In this document: piece by piece, positions 1 through 8,951 of the stretch
How the letters are laid out: each line of letters begins with the position of its first letter
Numbering within the stretch: the first letter of the stretch is position 1
Origin: Streptomyces sp. LBL
GTDB lineage: Bacteria > Actinomycetota > Actinomycetes > Streptomycetales > Streptomycetaceae
Length of the DNA: 64,000 bases
Direction of reading: 5' to 3'
Assembly (NCBI RefSeq): GCF_029893585.1
Contig: NZ_JARXYX010000001.1
Coordinates: 372,001 to 436,000, forward strand
Program-made: the position numbers and the translations under genes
The notes under the pieces: model-generated
What the model was told of the DNA's origin: nothing
Databases searched by the model: none
The model's input: only the letters and a program-made list of their open reading frames with translations

Positions 1-147
1 CGCGACACGGCAGCCTTCCTCCCGCCCGAAGTCCCGCCCGCAGTGCCACGCGCACCCGACGCGTCAACAAGGGTGGCTGACATCAGCGGAAGAGGCCCCT
101 GGCCCGCGGTGACGCGGGTCAGGGGCCCCTGTGACGATCAGCCTGCG

Positions 148-2904
148 TCAGCCGTCGGACTCAGACGACGGGATGTAGGCGCCGGGCACGTCCTTCGGCG
201 CGAAGATCTTGTCCTCGCCCGGGTACGGCTTCTTCCAGCCGTGCGTCTGGTACCACGTGAAGTGGTTCATCTGCGCGGGGTTGGCATAGTCGGGCACGGC
301 GTTCGGCCCGGTCAGCCGCTGCTTCGACTTCCAGGTGTCCCACTGCGACGCGAGCGCCTGCTCATCCGCCGGCACCTTGGCCGACGGCACGGCAGCCGCA
401 CTCGGGTCCTGCCGCGCCGGGGTGTCCACGCCGCAGGCGGGCGGGGTCTTCAGACCGTCGGTCAGCGGGATCCGGTTGGGCAGCGCCTTGAACGGCGTGT
501 AGACCGGGCGCGGGGTGAACGCCCCACGCATCGGGCTGGCCGCGCTGTCCTTCTGGTTCATCGGGTGGATCCCGAGGATCTGCTCGATGGTCCGGATCAT
601 CGTGATCTGCGAGTAGTAGTGGTTGTCCACGGTGCCGCGCTGGGCCCAGGGGCTGATGATCTGGACCGGGGCACGGTGGCCGTCGACGTGGTCGAGGCCG
701 GCCTGGGAGTCGTCCTCGACGACGAAGATCGCCGAGTCCTTCCAGTACTTGCTGTGAGAGATCTCGTCGACGATCCGGCCGGTCGCGAGGTCGTTGTCCG
801 CGACCTGCGCCGGCGCGTTCGCCGGGCCGCCGGTGTGGTCGCTGGAGAGCCAGAACATGTTGAGGTTCGCCGGCCCGTTCTTCTTGAAGTCCTGCTTCCA
901 GATCTCGGACCGGTAGATGTCCGGGACGCTGGTGTCGAACTTCGGGAAGCCGGGCACCGACACGCTGTTGAGCGACGGGATCGGCGAGGACGAGTTCAGC
1001 GGGTAGGCGGTGTCCTGCCCGGTCGCCGCCATGTTCTTGGAGTCGCAGTACAGGTTCTGCCAACTCGCGTCCGGCGGTTTGGTCAGGAACTGCTGGAACT
1101 CACCGAAGTCCCGCACGGACTTTCCGACCGCCTGCGCACCGGTCCACAGGAAGCCGGTCCGCTGGTGACCGAGAGCGTCGTCCTCGGTGTCGTAGCTGCG
1201 CTGGTACTCGCCGGCCGAGGACTCGGTGTACTCCGGATCGTCGGCCTGCATCAGCCAGTTGTGGCCCTCGGCGGAGTTCGTGCCGATGTCGTACGTGTTG
1301 TCGTACAGACCGAACTGTTCGGCCATGGCGTGCTGGTTCGGCGTCACGTTCTCGCCGAACTCCGCCAGCGACGGGTCGCCGTTGCCCTTCGTGACGTCAC
1401 CGAAGAGCTGGTCGTAGGTCCGGTTCTCCTTGACGATCAGGAAGACGTGCTTGATCGTCGACGGGTCGCCGAGCCGCTGCGGAACCGGCACCGGCTTCGC
1501 GTGGCTCACGCCCTTGGTCTGCGTGACCGAGCCGCCGGTCCAGCCGTTCTGCTGGAAGACCTTGGCCGTCTGGGACTTGACGACGCCGTCGCTCGGCAGC
1601 GTGAACCGCTGCAGGCTCGACGTGGTGTCGTGCGTGGCGTGCCCGGCGCCGGTGGTGGGACGGCGGGCGTCGATGCCACGGGTGTTGGAGACGACCACCT
1701 TGTCGCCGACGGTGGCGATCTCCGCGGGGAAGTAGTCCGTCGGGAGCAGGCCCACGTAGCTGACCGGCTCCTGCGGGCTCGAGTACCGGTAGACGGCGAC
1801 CGCGTTGGCGCGGCCCAGCGTCACCAGCAGGTGACCGTCGTCGGTGAGCGTCACCGCGTCGGGCTCGTAGCCCACCGACGCCTCCGGCCACGGCTGGGTG
1901 GCGATGGTCTGCACGACCTTGTCGCTCGCCGTGTTGATGACCGACACGTCGTTGGTGGCCGTGTTGGTGACGAACAGCGCGCCCTTCTTGGCGTACAGTG
2001 CGGTCGGGTGCAGACCGACGTTGACGCTTCCGACGGCGGCGGACGCGTTCGCCAGGTCGATGACGCTGACCGTGCCCGTGGTGGTGGCCGCCGTCTTCGG
2101 GTCGGCCGGTACCTGGGTGCCGTACGAGTTGATGGTGGTGTCACCGGGCTTCGCCGGACGCCCGCCCTCGTTGCTGACGTAGAGCTTGTCGCCGACCTTG
2201 ACCAGGTCACGCGGAGCGTTGCCCACGGCCCAGCTCTGCTTGATGGCCCCGGTCGCCGCGTTGATGGCGACCACGCGGTTCTGGCCGTTGACGGCGGAGT
2301 ACACGGTGGAGCCGTCGGGTGAGAACACCGCCTCACCCACCAGAGCGTGCTTGGCACCGTCCGCCGGGATCTTGACGAACGTCGGGCCGGCGACACTGCC
2401 GTCCGGGTTCACGGTGAACCTGGTGTAGCCGTCGGTCTGTCCCAGCCACAGCTGTGAACCGTCGGGCGAGTACGTGGGGCCCTCCTGGCCCACGCTGTTG
2501 CCGCTGATGCGCGGGCTCGACGACGCGGAGCTGCCGACGAGTTGCTGCACCTTCCAGGTCTTCAGGTCCGTGATGGCCAGCGCACTCCCACCGTCGGTGA
2601 CCGAGGCCGCGAGGTGGGTGCCGTCCGGGCTGACCGAGGACGACATGATCTTGCCGTTGTTGACGACGAGGCGTTCGCCGTACGGGGCGATGTACTGGTC
2701 GCTGGAGATGACCTGGCCCCGATCGGTGGCCTGGCCGACCTGGTCGGTGCCGAACTGGTGGGTCTGGGCGAAGGAGCTGCCGGCGGCGACGAGGGCCACG
2801 GCGGTGGCACCCGCCGTCAGCAGGGGGGTACGGCGGCCGAGGGGTCTGCCGAGAAAGGCGAAACGGTCCTTCTCGACACGCCTACGGCGGCGTCTTACCT
2901 GCAT
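148..2904 (-). CDS. Secreted beta-propeller / phosphoesterase-family protein
   Basis: A 918-residue protein. An Arg-rich start and a hydrophobic stretch at about residues 28-46 look like an export signal. Residues about 60-430 form repeated surface-layer/YncE-type propeller blades (SPDG, VSNEGG and VTNTATNDVSVI stretches). Residues about 480-800 match the phosphoesterase family that includes acid phosphatase AcpA and phospholipase C; the hallmark is IVKENRTYDQLFGD, followed by EDDSQAGLDHVDGHR. The substrate cannot be read from the sequence. Proteins with this two-part layout are known in actinomycetes. Only 4 nt separate its ATG from the stop of the ABC permease upstream, so the two are very probably cotranscribed. 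Confidence 0.9.
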   Translation of the reverse strand: MQVRRRRRRVEKDRFAFLGRPLGRRTPLLTAGATAVALVAAGSSFAQTHQFGTDQVGQATDRGQVISSDQYIAPYGERLVVNNGKIMSSSVSPDGTHLAASVTDGGSALAITDLKTWKVQQLVGSSASSSPRISGNSVGQEGPTYSPDGSQLWLGQTDGYTRFTVNPDGSVAGPTFVKIPADGAKHALVGEAVFSPDGSTVYSAVNGQNRVVAINAATGAIKQSWAVGNAPRDLVKVGDKLYVSNEGGRPAKPGDTTINSYGTQVPADPKTAATTTGTVSVIDLANASAAVGSVNVGLHPTALYAKKGALFVTNTATNDVSVINTASDKVVQTIATQPWPEASVGYEPDAVTLTDDGHLLVTLGRANAVAVYRYSSPQEPVSYVGLLPTDYFPAEIATVGDKVVVSNTRGIDARRPTTGAGHATHDTTSSLQRFTLPSDGVVKSQTAKVFQQNGWTGGSVTQTKGVSHAKPVPVPQRLGDPSTIKHVFLIVKENRTYDQLFGDVTKGNGDPSLAEFGENVTPNQHAMAEQFGLYDNTYDIGTNSAEGHNWLMQADDPEYTESSAGEYQRSYDTEDDALGHQRTGFLWTGAQAVGKSVRDFGEFQQFLTKPPDASWQNLYCDSKNMAATGQDTAYPLNSSSPIPSLNSVSVPGFPKFDTSVPDIYRSEIWKQDFKKNGPANLNMFWLSSDHTGGPANAPAQVADNDLATGRIVDEISHSKYWKDSAIFVVEDDSQAGLDHVDGHRAPVQIISPWAQRGTVDNHYYSQITMIRTIEQILGIHPMNQKDSAASPMRGAFTPRPVYTPFKALPNRIPLTDGLKTPPACGVDTPARQDPSAAAVPSAKVPADEQALASQWDTWKSKQRLTGPNAVPDYANPAQMNHFTWYQTHGWKKPYPGEDKIFAPKDVPGAYIPSSESDG

Positions 2905-2908
2905 GGGG

Positions 2909-4267
2909 TTATCCCTTCGGGGTGGCGGACAGCAGTTCGACGTTGCCGTCGAACTGCCAGAGCGGGTTCGGTGCGTCCCCGTTCGGGGTCCGCACCAGGA
3001 AGTAGCCGTTCACTTCCTTCGGTCCGTCGCCGTCGGCGACGAACCGCCCGTCGGAGGTGACGTCGAGTTGGTAGACAGCCGTACCGACGGCCTCGACGTC
3101 GGGGAGATGCCAGGAGACGACGCAGCGCCAGTCGTTGCCCGGTCCCTCGGCGGTGACGTGGCCCGCGCCCTTGTTGCACGCCGCCGTGGCCCGCAGTTGC
3201 GCCTCGGTGACGTCCGGGCGGTTGAGCTGCTCGGTCTGCAGCCGGTAGAGGTGGGCGAACGCCGTGCCGACCGACCGTTGCACCTTGTTCTGGCGGATCC
3301 CGGAGCCCACGGACTCGGTCGCCACGGCGACGACCGTGACCGTGAGGGCGAGCAGTCCGGCCAGCGGCAGGAGCCCGGTGGTGAGCGCGCGACGCCCCGA
3401 GGTGTCGTCGGTCGGGTTGGTGAAGTCGCGCCGCAGGAAGAGCAGACAGGCCAGCGCGGTCGCGAGCACGGCCCACACCAGGCTGACAACGATGCCGATC
3501 AGCAGCGGGCCGACCTGTGCCGGGCTGGTGAACAGACCGTTCCAGGCGATGAAGGCGTAGCTCGGCAGGGCGAGCCGTACGGCGACGGGCAGCGGCAGCA
3601 TCTGGGCGACCTGCATCGCGAGCGCGGCGAGGGCCGGCAGTAGCAGCCCCATCGGCGACCGTCCCAGGGCGACCGACCCGAGGAGCCCGATCCCGGCGAG
3701 GGCCAGGGTCGGGGCGAGCACGCAGACCCAGGCGAGGAGGACCTTCCCGGCGGCGTCCGCCGGTGCCAGCAGGCGGCCGTCGAGGCCGATCAGCGGATGG
3801 TCGCCGACCGCCACGATCCCGCCGACCGTACTGGAACCGGCCAGCCCGGCCACGAGCAGCAGAATGACGCTGAGGCTGGCCAGTGCCTTCGCCGCGAAGA
3901 TCCGTCGAGGCGACCGGACCGCCACGAGCAGATGGCGCCAGGTGCCGAGCCGGTCCTCGGAGGCGAACACGTCGCCCGCGACCACCGAGGTCAGCAGCGG
4001 GAGCGCCCAGGTGCCCGCGAAACCGAGCGTCACCAGCGGTCCGGCCCACCCCGTGGTGTGCATCCAGCGGCCGAAGAGAGTGTCCGTGGGGAGCGTGCTC
4101 TGCCGGCTCACCGCGGCGACGAACAGCGCCGGCGCGATCCAGCAGGCGAGGACCAGCAAACGGATCCGCCATTGCGAAACCAGCTTGACCAGCTCGAAGC
4201 GGTAACTGCGCGACAACGGGGCGCAGCGGGCCGCGTCGGCGTGGTCGGCCGCGATGGTCGTGGTCAT
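2909..4267 (-). CDS. ABC transporter permease with C-terminal soluble domain
   Basis: A 452-residue membrane protein starting at the ATG (MTTTIAADHADAARC) whose first four bases overlap the stop of the ATPase gene (ATGA), a typical coupled start; longer upstream readings only repeat the ATPase in another frame. There are about six hydrophobic segments (for example LVLACWIAPALFVAAV and WAVLATALACLLFL). The last ~130 residues after the final segment are hydrophilic and are probably a soluble domain outside the membrane. This fits an ABC-2-like permease partnered with the ATPase. The substrate is unknown; the adjoining secreted phosphoesterase may be functionally linked. Confidence 0.85.
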   Translation of the reverse strand: MTTTIAADHADAARCAPLSRSYRFELVKLVSQWRIRLLVLACWIAPALFVAAVSRQSTLPTDTLFGRWMHTTGWAGPLVTLGFAGTWALPLLTSVVAGDVFASEDRLGTWRHLLVAVRSPRRIFAAKALASLSVILLLVAGLAGSSTVGGIVAVGDHPLIGLDGRLLAPADAAGKVLLAWVCVLAPTLALAGIGLLGSVALGRSPMGLLLPALAALAMQVAQMLPLPVAVRLALPSYAFIAWNGLFTSPAQVGPLLIGIVVSLVWAVLATALACLLFLRRDFTNPTDDTSGRRALTTGLLPLAGLLALTVTVVAVATESVGSGIRQNKVQRSVGTAFAHLYRLQTEQLNRPDVTEAQLRATAACNKGAGHVTAEGPGNDWRCVVSWHLPDVEAVGTAVYQLDVTSDGRFVADGDGPKEVNGYFLVRTPNGDAPNPLWQFDGNVELLSATPKG

Positions 4268-5205
4268 CGGCCGGTCTCCTCCTGCTCGGTGAGGGCGAGG
4301 AACGCTGCCTCGAGCGGCGACACCACGGGGGTGAGTTCGCGCACCGAGATCCCCGCGTGCACGAGCCGCACCACCAGGTCGTCCAGGGCGGGCACCAGCG
4401 CGCGCACGACGAGCGCCTCGGCACCCTGCCGTGCCCCGCCGCCGTCGACGAGGTGGATCCCGGCGGTGTCGACCGCCTCCCGGCGGGCGGCCTGCGCGTC
4501 GGAGGTGCGCAACCGGTAGTCGAGTTCGCGGCTCTCGGCGGCCAGTTTGCTCAACGGGCCGGAGAAGACGACTCGTCCGGTCGCGAGGATGGTGACCTCG
4601 GAGCACAGCGCCTCGAGGTCGTCCATGCGGTGGCTCGAGAGCACGACGCTGGCCCCGTCCGCCGCGAGCCGGCTGAGGACACGGTGCACGTGCCGTTTGC
4701 CCACCGGGTCGAGACCGTTGGACGGTTCGTCGAGCACGAGCAGCCGTGGCCTGGTGAGCAGGGCGGCGGCGAGCCCGAGCCGCTGACGCATGCCCAGGGA
4801 GAAACCGCGGGCCCGGTCGTCGGCGACATCGGTGAGCCCCACCTGGGCGAGCACGTCGTCGATTCCCGCTGTCCGCGCGTCGCTGCCGCGCAGAGCGGCG
4901 AGGGCGGTGAGGTTCTGCCGGGCGGTGAGCGAGGGGTAGAGGCCGGGCCCGTCCACGAAGCCGGCGACACCGTCGGGAACGGCGAGTGCCCGGCCGATCG
5001 GCGTCCCCAGGATCTCCAGACGGCCGCCGTCGGCGACGGCCAGGCCCAGCAGGAGGCCGAGCAGCGTCGTCTTGCCTGCGCCGTTCGGTCCCACCAAGCC
5101 ATGTATCTGCCCCTGCGTCACATTCAGGTCGATGCCGTCGAGCGCGACGACGTCGCCGAAACTTTTGGTGATCCCGCGAGCCCGGACTGAATGGGGTGTT
5201 TCCAT
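4264..5205 (-). CDS. ABC transporter ATP-binding protein
   Basis: A 313-residue ATPase. Walker A is GPNGAGKTT at residues 39-47, the signature is FSLGMRQRLGLA, Walker B is LLVLDEPSNGLDP and the H-loop is SSH. This order and the GMRQR signature are typical of DrrA/CcmA-type export or ABC-2 systems. The C-terminal ~90 residues are an extra domain of the kind seen in such ATPases. It is the first gene of a three-gene operon with the permease and the phosphoesterase. The start ATG reads METPHSVRARGITKSFG. Confidence 0.92.
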   Translation of the reverse strand: METPHSVRARGITKSFGDVVALDGIDLNVTQGQIHGLVGPNGAGKTTLLGLLLGLAVADGGRLEILGTPIGRALAVPDGVAGFVDGPGLYPSLTARQNLTALAALRGSDARTAGIDDVLAQVGLTDVADDRARGFSLGMRQRLGLAAALLTRPRLLVLDEPSNGLDPVGKRHVHRVLSRLAADGASVVLSSHRMDDLEALCSEVTILATGRVVFSGPLSKLAAESRELDYRLRTSDAQAARREAVDTAGIHLVDGGGARQGAEALVVRALVPALDDLVVRLVHAGISVRELTPVVSPLEAAFLALTEQEETGR

Positions 5206-5753
5206 GGGTCCCTTCTTCTTACGAAGCCTTCAGGGACCTTAGGGACTGTTTGGAGCGCAAGCAGGTACGGTGGATTGAACGTTGATGGAACGGGAGAAGA
5301 TCGGGCAGAAAATCGATCAGAAAATCCGGCCGATCCCGCGTCGATGACCTGCTGGTATGACCCGCAGTTTTTTTGGTGCCGGATCGAGGAGTGTCGGGGC
5401 GTCAGATATCTGGTAACTGTGCGCGCCCCGACCGATAGGACCCCTCTCAGGGTAAGGCGTCTGCCATTCCGAGTGCATGAATTACCCAGCACCGAGCCAG
5501 AATTGAGCAAAGCCCGGACGCGCGGAGTCCGTTCGAATCCATGGGGCGCACGTCGCCCCGTCGGCCCCCGAGACCGCCCCGCGACCATCGCCCGCGAGGC
5601 GGATGAGGGAGTATGGCCGATACATCTCACTTGCCCGGGAAGTGCCTGCGGCGGACGCGGGAACAAGGACCTGGACGATCCTCATTACCGCTGGTCAGGG
5701 GAGCTTTCCGGTTGCTTGACCACCCATCGGGACGGCCCGCCGGGGTGACAGCG
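5206..5753. other. Intergenic region, no gene seen
   Basis: About 550 bp between the ABC operon and the SDR gene. Open frames here lack protein-like composition. The part next to 5206 must hold the promoter of the ABC operon, but no convincing -10/-35 pair or operator was identified. Confidence 0.5.
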
Positions 5754-6536
5754 TCAGGCGCGCATGTTCGCGCCACCGTCGATCGCCCATACCTGGCCGT
5801 TGATCCACTCGGCGTCGTCGGAGAGCAGGAAGGCCACGGCGGCGGCCAGGTCGCCGGGGCGACCCAGGCGGGTCGTGGGGACGTGCGACAGGAACATCTT
5901 CTGGAGCTGGACGTCGTTCTGCTCCTGCTGTGTTTCCCCCATGACGAGGCCTGGCATCACTCCGTTGCACCGCACACCCTCGGGGCCCCAGTTCTTGGCT
6001 ATGTGACGCGTGAGCGCGTTGACGGCCGACTTCGAGGCTCCGTAGGCGGGGCGTTTGCCGTCGGTGGCGCTGACTGCGGCACCTGACGACGTGTTGACGA
6101 TGCTGCCGCCGCCGTTCGCGAGCAGGTGGGGCAGGACGGCGCGTGCGGTCCGGACGAAGCCGACCACATTGACATCCAGGGTGCGCTGCCACACGTCGAA
6201 ATCGGTGTCGAGCAGTGTCTTGTCACGCCCGAGGTTGCCCGGGGAGAGATCCGCGCCGACGTTGAAGAGGCCCTGGACGGCGCCGAACTCCTCGATCGTC
6301 TTCGCGACCATCGCGTTGACGGAGGACTCGTCGGCGAGATCGAAGGGCACCGCGATCGCTGAACCGCCCCTTTCGGTGATCTTGGTCGCGGTGGTCTGCG
6401 CGCCGGGCAGATTGATATCCCCGACGACGACGTTGGCGCCCTCCTCGGCGAGCCTGATCGCGGTGCCCGCTCCGATACCGGTCGCCGAGGACCGCAGCAG
6501 GCGGGCGCGGAGCATGTTGCACCGCGCCCTGTTCAC
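5754..6536 (-). CDS. SDR-family oxidoreductase with degraded N-terminus
   Basis: A short-chain dehydrogenase. It keeps the family core: GDINLPGAQ after beta-2, the LFNVGA equivalent of NNAG, NTSSGAAVS, the catalytic YGASK, and a PGLVMGE tail segment. The N-terminus is odd. Family members begin with a VTG-xxx-GIG dinucleotide loop, but here the start reads MLRARLLRSSATGIGAG, so the first two motif positions are replaced and beta-1 is poor. It sits 110 nt downstream of the fucosidase on the same strand and may be read from the same operon. An SDR acts in L-fucose oxidation (2-keto-3-deoxy-L-fuconate dehydrogenase), but nothing here proves that assignment. NAD(P) binding may be impaired. Confidence 0.7.
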   Translation of the reverse strand: MNRARCNMLRARLLRSSATGIGAGTAIRLAEEGANVVVGDINLPGAQTTATKITERGGSAIAVPFDLADESSVNAMVAKTIEEFGAVQGLFNVGADLSPGNLGRDKTLLDTDFDVWQRTLDVNVVGFVRTARAVLPHLLANGGGSIVNTSSGAAVSATDGKRPAYGASKSAVNALTRHIAKNWGPEGVRCNGVMPGLVMGETQQEQNDVQLQKMFLSHVPTTRLGRPGDLAAAVAFLLSDDAEWINGQVWAIDGGANMRA

Positions 6537-6646
6537 CGTCTGAGGCCGGCAGGCCTCTCCAGGTGATCACCGATCCACGGCGAACCGCCCGTGGCCACCC
6601 TCAGGGCCGGCCGCTACGTTCCCTCAGGACCGCGCGCTCCGCACCC

Positions 6647-7933
6647 TCAGGTCAGGAACAGCTCGATGACCGGCACCGCCACCTCCGGCCGCTGCACCGG
6701 CAGCCGGAGCGTGAGTGTTCCCGACGGCGGCGCGGGCATCCGGGTGGTGTCCGGAGCCTGGCCCTCGTCGATGTGGTGGACGGCGATCTCCGAGGCGTCG
6801 TGCAGCAACTGGGCGTACCGCACCCGCCCGGCCAGTCCCGGCAGCTGCAGATGCCCGAACGGCCAGGCGAACAGATGGAGATAGAGCCGGTCGCCGCGCT
6901 GTGTGTAGCGGCAGTCGGGCGGCGCCGTGAACTCGCTCGGCCCGCAGCCGTACACCGCCCGGCCGTGCAGCCGCATCCACTCCCCGATGACCCGGACGGT
7001 CCGCTCGGCGCGCGCATCGATGAGACCCCGCCCGGTCGGGCCGACGTTCAGCAGCAGATTGCCGTCCTTGGCGACGGTGTCGACGAGCATCCGCACCAGC
7101 AGGTCGGGTGACTTGTCGTCGTGGTTGTCGCGGTCGTAGCCCCAGCTCCCGTTCAGTGTCTGGCACACCTCCCACGGCACCCGTGAGCCGTCGGCGGAGC
7201 GCAGCGGCTCGTCGGGCTGGTACTGCTCGGGGGTGACGAAGTCGCCGGGGATGTCGAGGCGGTCGTTCACCAGAATCCCCGGCTGCAACTGCCGGACCAT
7301 GGCCAGCAGTTCTTCCGAACGCCAGTCGGCCGGCCCCTTTCCGTCCCAGGTGTCGGGCCTGCCCTCGTAGGAGAAGTCGAAGAAGAGGTAGTCGATCGTG
7401 CCGTAGCCGGTCAGCAACTCCCGTACCTGTGCGTGCAGATAGTCGGCGTACTTGCTGATGTCACGGTCCGCGTTCGCCGCCTTGAACTCCTCGTCGTCGC
7501 GTTGCGGATGGTGCCCGTCGACGGGGAACTGCGGATGGTGCCAGTCGAGCAGCGAATGGTAGAAGCCGACCCGCATGCCCCGGTCCCGTACGGCCTTCAC
7601 GAGTGGTGCGATCAGGTCCTTTCCGTACGGGGTGTTGGTCACCTTGTAGTCGGTGTGGGTGGAGTCCCACAGGCAGAAGCCGTCGTGGTGCTTGGTCGTG
7701 ATCACGAGGTAGCGCATCCCGGCGGCCTGGGCGAGCCGCGCCCACTCCTCGGGGTCGTAGAGATCCGGGTCGAAGTGGTCGAAGTAGGGCTGGTAGTCGT
7801 CGTCGGTGAGACGCTCGCGGTTCTTCACCCACTCGTGGCGGGCCGCGAGCGCGTACAGCCCCCAGTGCACGAACATCCCGAAGCGGGACTCGGCGAACCA
7901 GGCCCCGTCGCTGGTGGGGGATCCGTCGGACAT
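6647..7933 (-). CDS. GH29 alpha-L-fucosidase
   Basis: A 428-residue glycoside hydrolase family 29 protein. It starts with the family opening WFAESRFGMFVHWGLYA, followed by KHHDGFCLWDS, YHSLLDWHHP and LLNVGPTGRG. The probable nucleophile is the Asp in YLFFDF (residue 186), by analogy with the family. There is no signal peptide, so it should act in the cytoplasm on short fucosides imported by the adjoining ABC transporter. It lies last or second last in that operon, 73 nt after the inner permease gene. The C-terminal ~90 residues are a beta-rich domain usual for GH29. Confidence 0.92.
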   Translation of the reverse strand: MSDGSPTSDGAWFAESRFGMFVHWGLYALAARHEWVKNRERLTDDDYQPYFDHFDPDLYDPEEWARLAQAAGMRYLVITTKHHDGFCLWDSTHTDYKVTNTPYGKDLIAPLVKAVRDRGMRVGFYHSLLDWHHPQFPVDGHHPQRDDEEFKAANADRDISKYADYLHAQVRELLTGYGTIDYLFFDFSYEGRPDTWDGKGPADWRSEELLAMVRQLQPGILVNDRLDIPGDFVTPEQYQPDEPLRSADGSRVPWEVCQTLNGSWGYDRDNHDDKSPDLLVRMLVDTVAKDGNLLLNVGPTGRGLIDARAERTVRVIGEWMRLHGRAVYGCGPSEFTAPPDCRYTQRGDRLYLHLFAWPFGHLQLPGLAGRVRYAQLLHDASEIAVHHIDEGQAPDTTRMPAPPSGTLTLRLPVQRPEVAVPVIELFLT

Positions 7934-7974
7934 TGCTGGTCCCTTCCTCTTGCTGTCTTTGCGTCTGTTCTTCC

Positions 7975-7994
7975 ACCCGGCCGTGAAGCCGGGT
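7975..7994 (-). other. Small hairpin between permease and fucosidase
   Basis: The arms ACCCGGC and GCCGGGT are separated by 6 nt, in the 73-nt gap of the operon. A T-rich run follows it only in the plus direction, so on the transcribed strand it lacks a U tract. It is more likely an mRNA-stability or processing element than a terminator. Confidence 0.3.
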
Positions 7995-8006
7995 TTCTTT
8001 CCGCGC

Positions 8007-8951
8007 CTACCGGCCGCCGAGGCCGCTGGTGGCGATGCCTCGGACGAGATGCTTCTGGAGGACGATGAGCAGCAGCGTCGTGGGCGCCATGGAGATCACG
8101 GACGCGGCCATGACCAGGTTCCACTGGGTGCCCTGCTGTCCGAAGAACAGTTGGAGGCCCAGGGGGATGGTCGCCTTCTGCTCCACCGAGTTGGTGATGA
8201 TCAGCGGCCAGAGGAAGCTGTTCCAGTAGTTGATGAAGGTGAACACGGCGAGAACCGCGAGCGCCGGGCGCACCAGCGGCAGCATGATCTGCGCGAAGAT
8301 CCGCACCTCGCCCGCGCCGTCCATCCGCGCGCTCTCCCCGATCTCGGCGGGAACGGTCAGGAAGAACTGTCGCAGCAGAAAAGTGCCGAACGCCGTGAAG
8401 GCCCAGGGAAAGATCAGTGCCTGGTAGGAGTCGACCCAGCCGATCCAGCGCATCAGCAGGAACATCGGTACGACCAGGACCTCCTGAGGGATCATCAGCG
8501 TCGCGAGAAACGTGATGAACAGCCCGTTCCGGCCCCGCCAGTGCAGCTTGGCGAAGGCGTACGCGGACATGCTCGACGCGGTCAGGACCACGAGCGTGCC
8601 GCAGGCGGCGACGAGGAAGCCGTTGAGGACGAACCGGCCCAGCGGCAGGAAGGTGAGGGCGTCCCGGTAGTTGGCCCACCGCAGCACCGAACCCCACAGC
8701 CTCGGGGGCGAGCCGAACACCTCGTCGGCAGGCTTGAGCGAGGTCGCGATCATGTAGACGAGGGGCGAGACGAAGGCCGCGGCGACGAGATAGATGAGCA
8801 GGTGCGAGACGACGAGCCGCGCCCGGTCGAGGCCCCATCCCCGGCCCTGGCCGAGACCACGGACTCCGGTCCTGCGGTCTGCTGTCTTGCGGCCTCCGGT
8901 TCCGCGGTCTGCCGTCCTGTGGCCTTCGGCGGTGATCGGTTCAGACGTCAT
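8007..8951 (-). CDS. Sugar ABC transporter permease (MalG type)
   Basis: A 314-residue inner-membrane permease of the carbohydrate CUT1 type. The EAA loop reads EIGESARMDGAGEVRIFAQI, and six hydrophobic segments are visible. Its ATG overlaps the last 11 bp of the upstream permease gene, so the two subunits are coupled. The first ~38 residues are Arg/Gly/Thr-rich with a repeated TADR-x-TG pattern, caused by an imperfect 30-bp tandem repeat in the DNA; such a tail is not usual for the family. No ATPase gene is nearby, so a shared MsiK-type ATPase is likely, as is usual in Streptomyces. Confidence 0.92.
   Translation of the reverse strand: MTSEPITAEGHRTADRGTGGRKTADRRTGVRGLGQGRGWGLDRARLVVSHLLIYLVAAAFVSPLVYMIATSLKPADEVFGSPPRLWGSVLRWANYRDALTFLPLGRFVLNGFLVAACGTLVVLTASSMSAYAFAKLHWRGRNGLFITFLATLMIPQEVLVVPMFLLMRWIGWVDSYQALIFPWAFTAFGTFLLRQFFLTVPAEIGESARMDGAGEVRIFAQIMLPLVRPALAVLAVFTFINYWNSFLWPLIITNSVEQKATIPLGLQLFFGQQGTQWNLVMAASVISMAPTTLLLIVLQKHLVRGIATSGLGGR
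8861..8930. repeat. Imperfect 30-bp tandem repeat inside a permease gene
   Basis: Two adjacent 30-bp units (8861-8890 and 8891-8920) match at 24 of 30 positions, and a third partial unit follows. The unit is a multiple of three, so it expands the permease N-terminus by 10 residues per copy without changing the frame. Confidence 0.7.

Noticed and set aside
43..2322. Long open frame antiparallel to the phosphoesterase gene
   Set aside because: Arg- and Val-rich composition without motifs; it is the usual shadow of a GC-rich gene on the other strand.
5206..5748. Possible 185-residue plus-strand gene upstream of the ABC operon
   Set aside because: No ribosome site, mixed composition and no motif; it would also cover the promoter of the divergent operon.
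7975..7994. Hairpin before the fucosidase as an intrinsic terminator
   Set aside because: The T-rich run is on the wrong side for the transcribed strand, and the genes on both sides belong to one operon.
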